NCBI GenBank assembly: GCA_016868015.1
Contig: VGIF01000016.1
Location: 1 to 33,295 of the forward strand
Origin: Betaproteobacteria bacterium
Lineage (GTDB): Bacteria; Pseudomonadota; Gammaproteobacteria; Burkholderiales; SG8-41
Direction: 5' to 3'
Length of the DNA: 33,295 nt
Part shown: positions 33,062 to 33,295 of the stretch, piece by piece
Layout: the number at the start of each line of letters is the position of its first letter
Numbering within the stretch: position 1 is the first letter of the stretch
Position numbers and translations under genes: made by a program
Notes under the pieces: generated by a model
The model's database searches: none
What the model saw: only the letters and a program-made list of their open reading frames with translations
What the model was told of the DNA's origin: nothing

Positions 33062-33097
33062 TCAATTTAAAAAATAATTAATAAAATCAAATATTTA
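33062..33097 (-). repeat. Dispersed AT-rich motif, copy G
   Basis: On the minus strand TAAATATTTGATTTTATT starts at 33097 and continues AATTATTTTTTAAATTGAG. It fills the gap between the medium-subunit stop and the large-subunit ATG, four bases before the latter. Confidence 0.74.
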
Positions 33098-33101
33098 CAA
33101 T

Positions 33102-33230
33102 ATGATCACCGCCGCCACCAGTCAACGCATCGGGCAGCCCGTACGGCGCAAGGAAGACTTGCGCCTTATCACCGGCAAGGGCCGTTTCAGCGACGACGTC
33201 AATTGGCCTAAGGATACGCTGATCAAGTAG
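33102..33230 (+). pseudogene. Molybdenum hydroxylase large subunit (CoxL type), N-terminal fragment, apparently disrupted
   Basis: From the ATG at 33102 the reading gives ATSQRIGQPVRRKEDLRLI, then TGKGRFSDDVNWP, which is the typical N-terminus of the molybdopterin-binding large subunit (about 770 residues when whole). After codon 36 (33209) the sequence reads KDTLIK and stops at TAG (33228-33230). Family members continue with a P-G-x-L-Y-A-x-x-x-RSPHAHA segment. The last 86 bases do not resemble a large subunit and look less GC-rich, so an insertion element or an assembly junction probably begins near 33208-33212. The rest of the gene lies outside the window or is lost. Confidence 0.65.
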
Positions 33231-33295
33231 GTAAAAGGTGCGCCCGAGGAAAGCGATGATGCCGATTAGGCGAAATGAATGCTGATTTCATCAGG

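Noticed and set aside
1-33295. Window as a composite transposon flanked by two copies of the same IS
   Set aside because: The bases after the left transposase tail and the odd right-end sequence show no matching terminal repeat when compared in either orientation, and the contents include housekeeping genes.

Overview
The window looks like chromosome of a betaproteobacterium, probably Burkholderiales-like. This is inferred from the moderately high GC content, the clpA-clpS-csp-...-rluE gene order, and five Bug/TctC-type periplasmic binding proteins in 33 kb. Both ends look interrupted. The left edge holds the last 36 codons of a probable IS4-family transposase. The right edge holds the start of a molybdenum-hydroxylase large-subunit gene that departs from the family after about 36 codons.

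Region 1 (1-7215) is mostly housekeeping: clpA and clpS (minus strand), a cold-shock protein, an unrecognised 459-residue protein, the pseudouridine synthase rluE, a small exported Lys/Ala-rich protein, and the tRNA thiolase mnmA.

Region 2 (7287-14750) is the most notable part, a compact selenocysteine island. It holds selA, selB, a thioredoxin-reductase-like gene and tRNA-Sec (selC). Two genes beside them are interrupted by a single in-frame TGA within a UxxC redox motif. One is a glutaredoxin-DinB fusion (UGA at 7332). The other is a protein of the UGSC selenoprotein type (UGA at 9578 on the minus strand, reading UGAC). A third probable selenoprotein lies 12 kb away: a Prx5-type peroxiredoxin with UGA exactly at the peroxidatic cysteine (27481-27483). 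Ordinary gene calling would truncate or split all three. selD is not in the window.

Region 3 (14786-20811) holds a frameshifted exported protein, a toxin-antitoxin pair whose ParE-like toxin carries an amber stop, an HsaA/acyl-CoA-dehydrogenase-fold flavoprotein, a TauD-type dioxygenase, a fumarylacetoacetate-hydrolase-family enzyme and a frameshifted ketopantoate-reductase-like gene. Region 4 (20961-31708) has five Bug solute receptors around a minus-strand set (Bug, ThDP enzyme, unrecognised protein, cupin), a vapBC module with a clear operator, the Sec-peroxiredoxin and a MaoC hydratase. Region 5 (31786-end) is a CoxS-CoxM-(CoxL) molybdenum hydroxylase operon. Regions 3 to 5 look like accessory catabolism of carboxylic or aromatic acids.

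Over all of this lies a dispersed AT-rich motif with core TAAGTATTTGATTTTA(TT/AA). It occurs seven times, almost always at gene boundaries. One copy forms the C-terminus and stop of a protein, one encodes the hydrophobic core of a signal peptide, and one sits in the loop of a long inverted repeat between selA and selB. Two long 'CACCGCAGAGGCGC' inverted repeats and a separate 31-bp-arm hairpin complete the repeat content.
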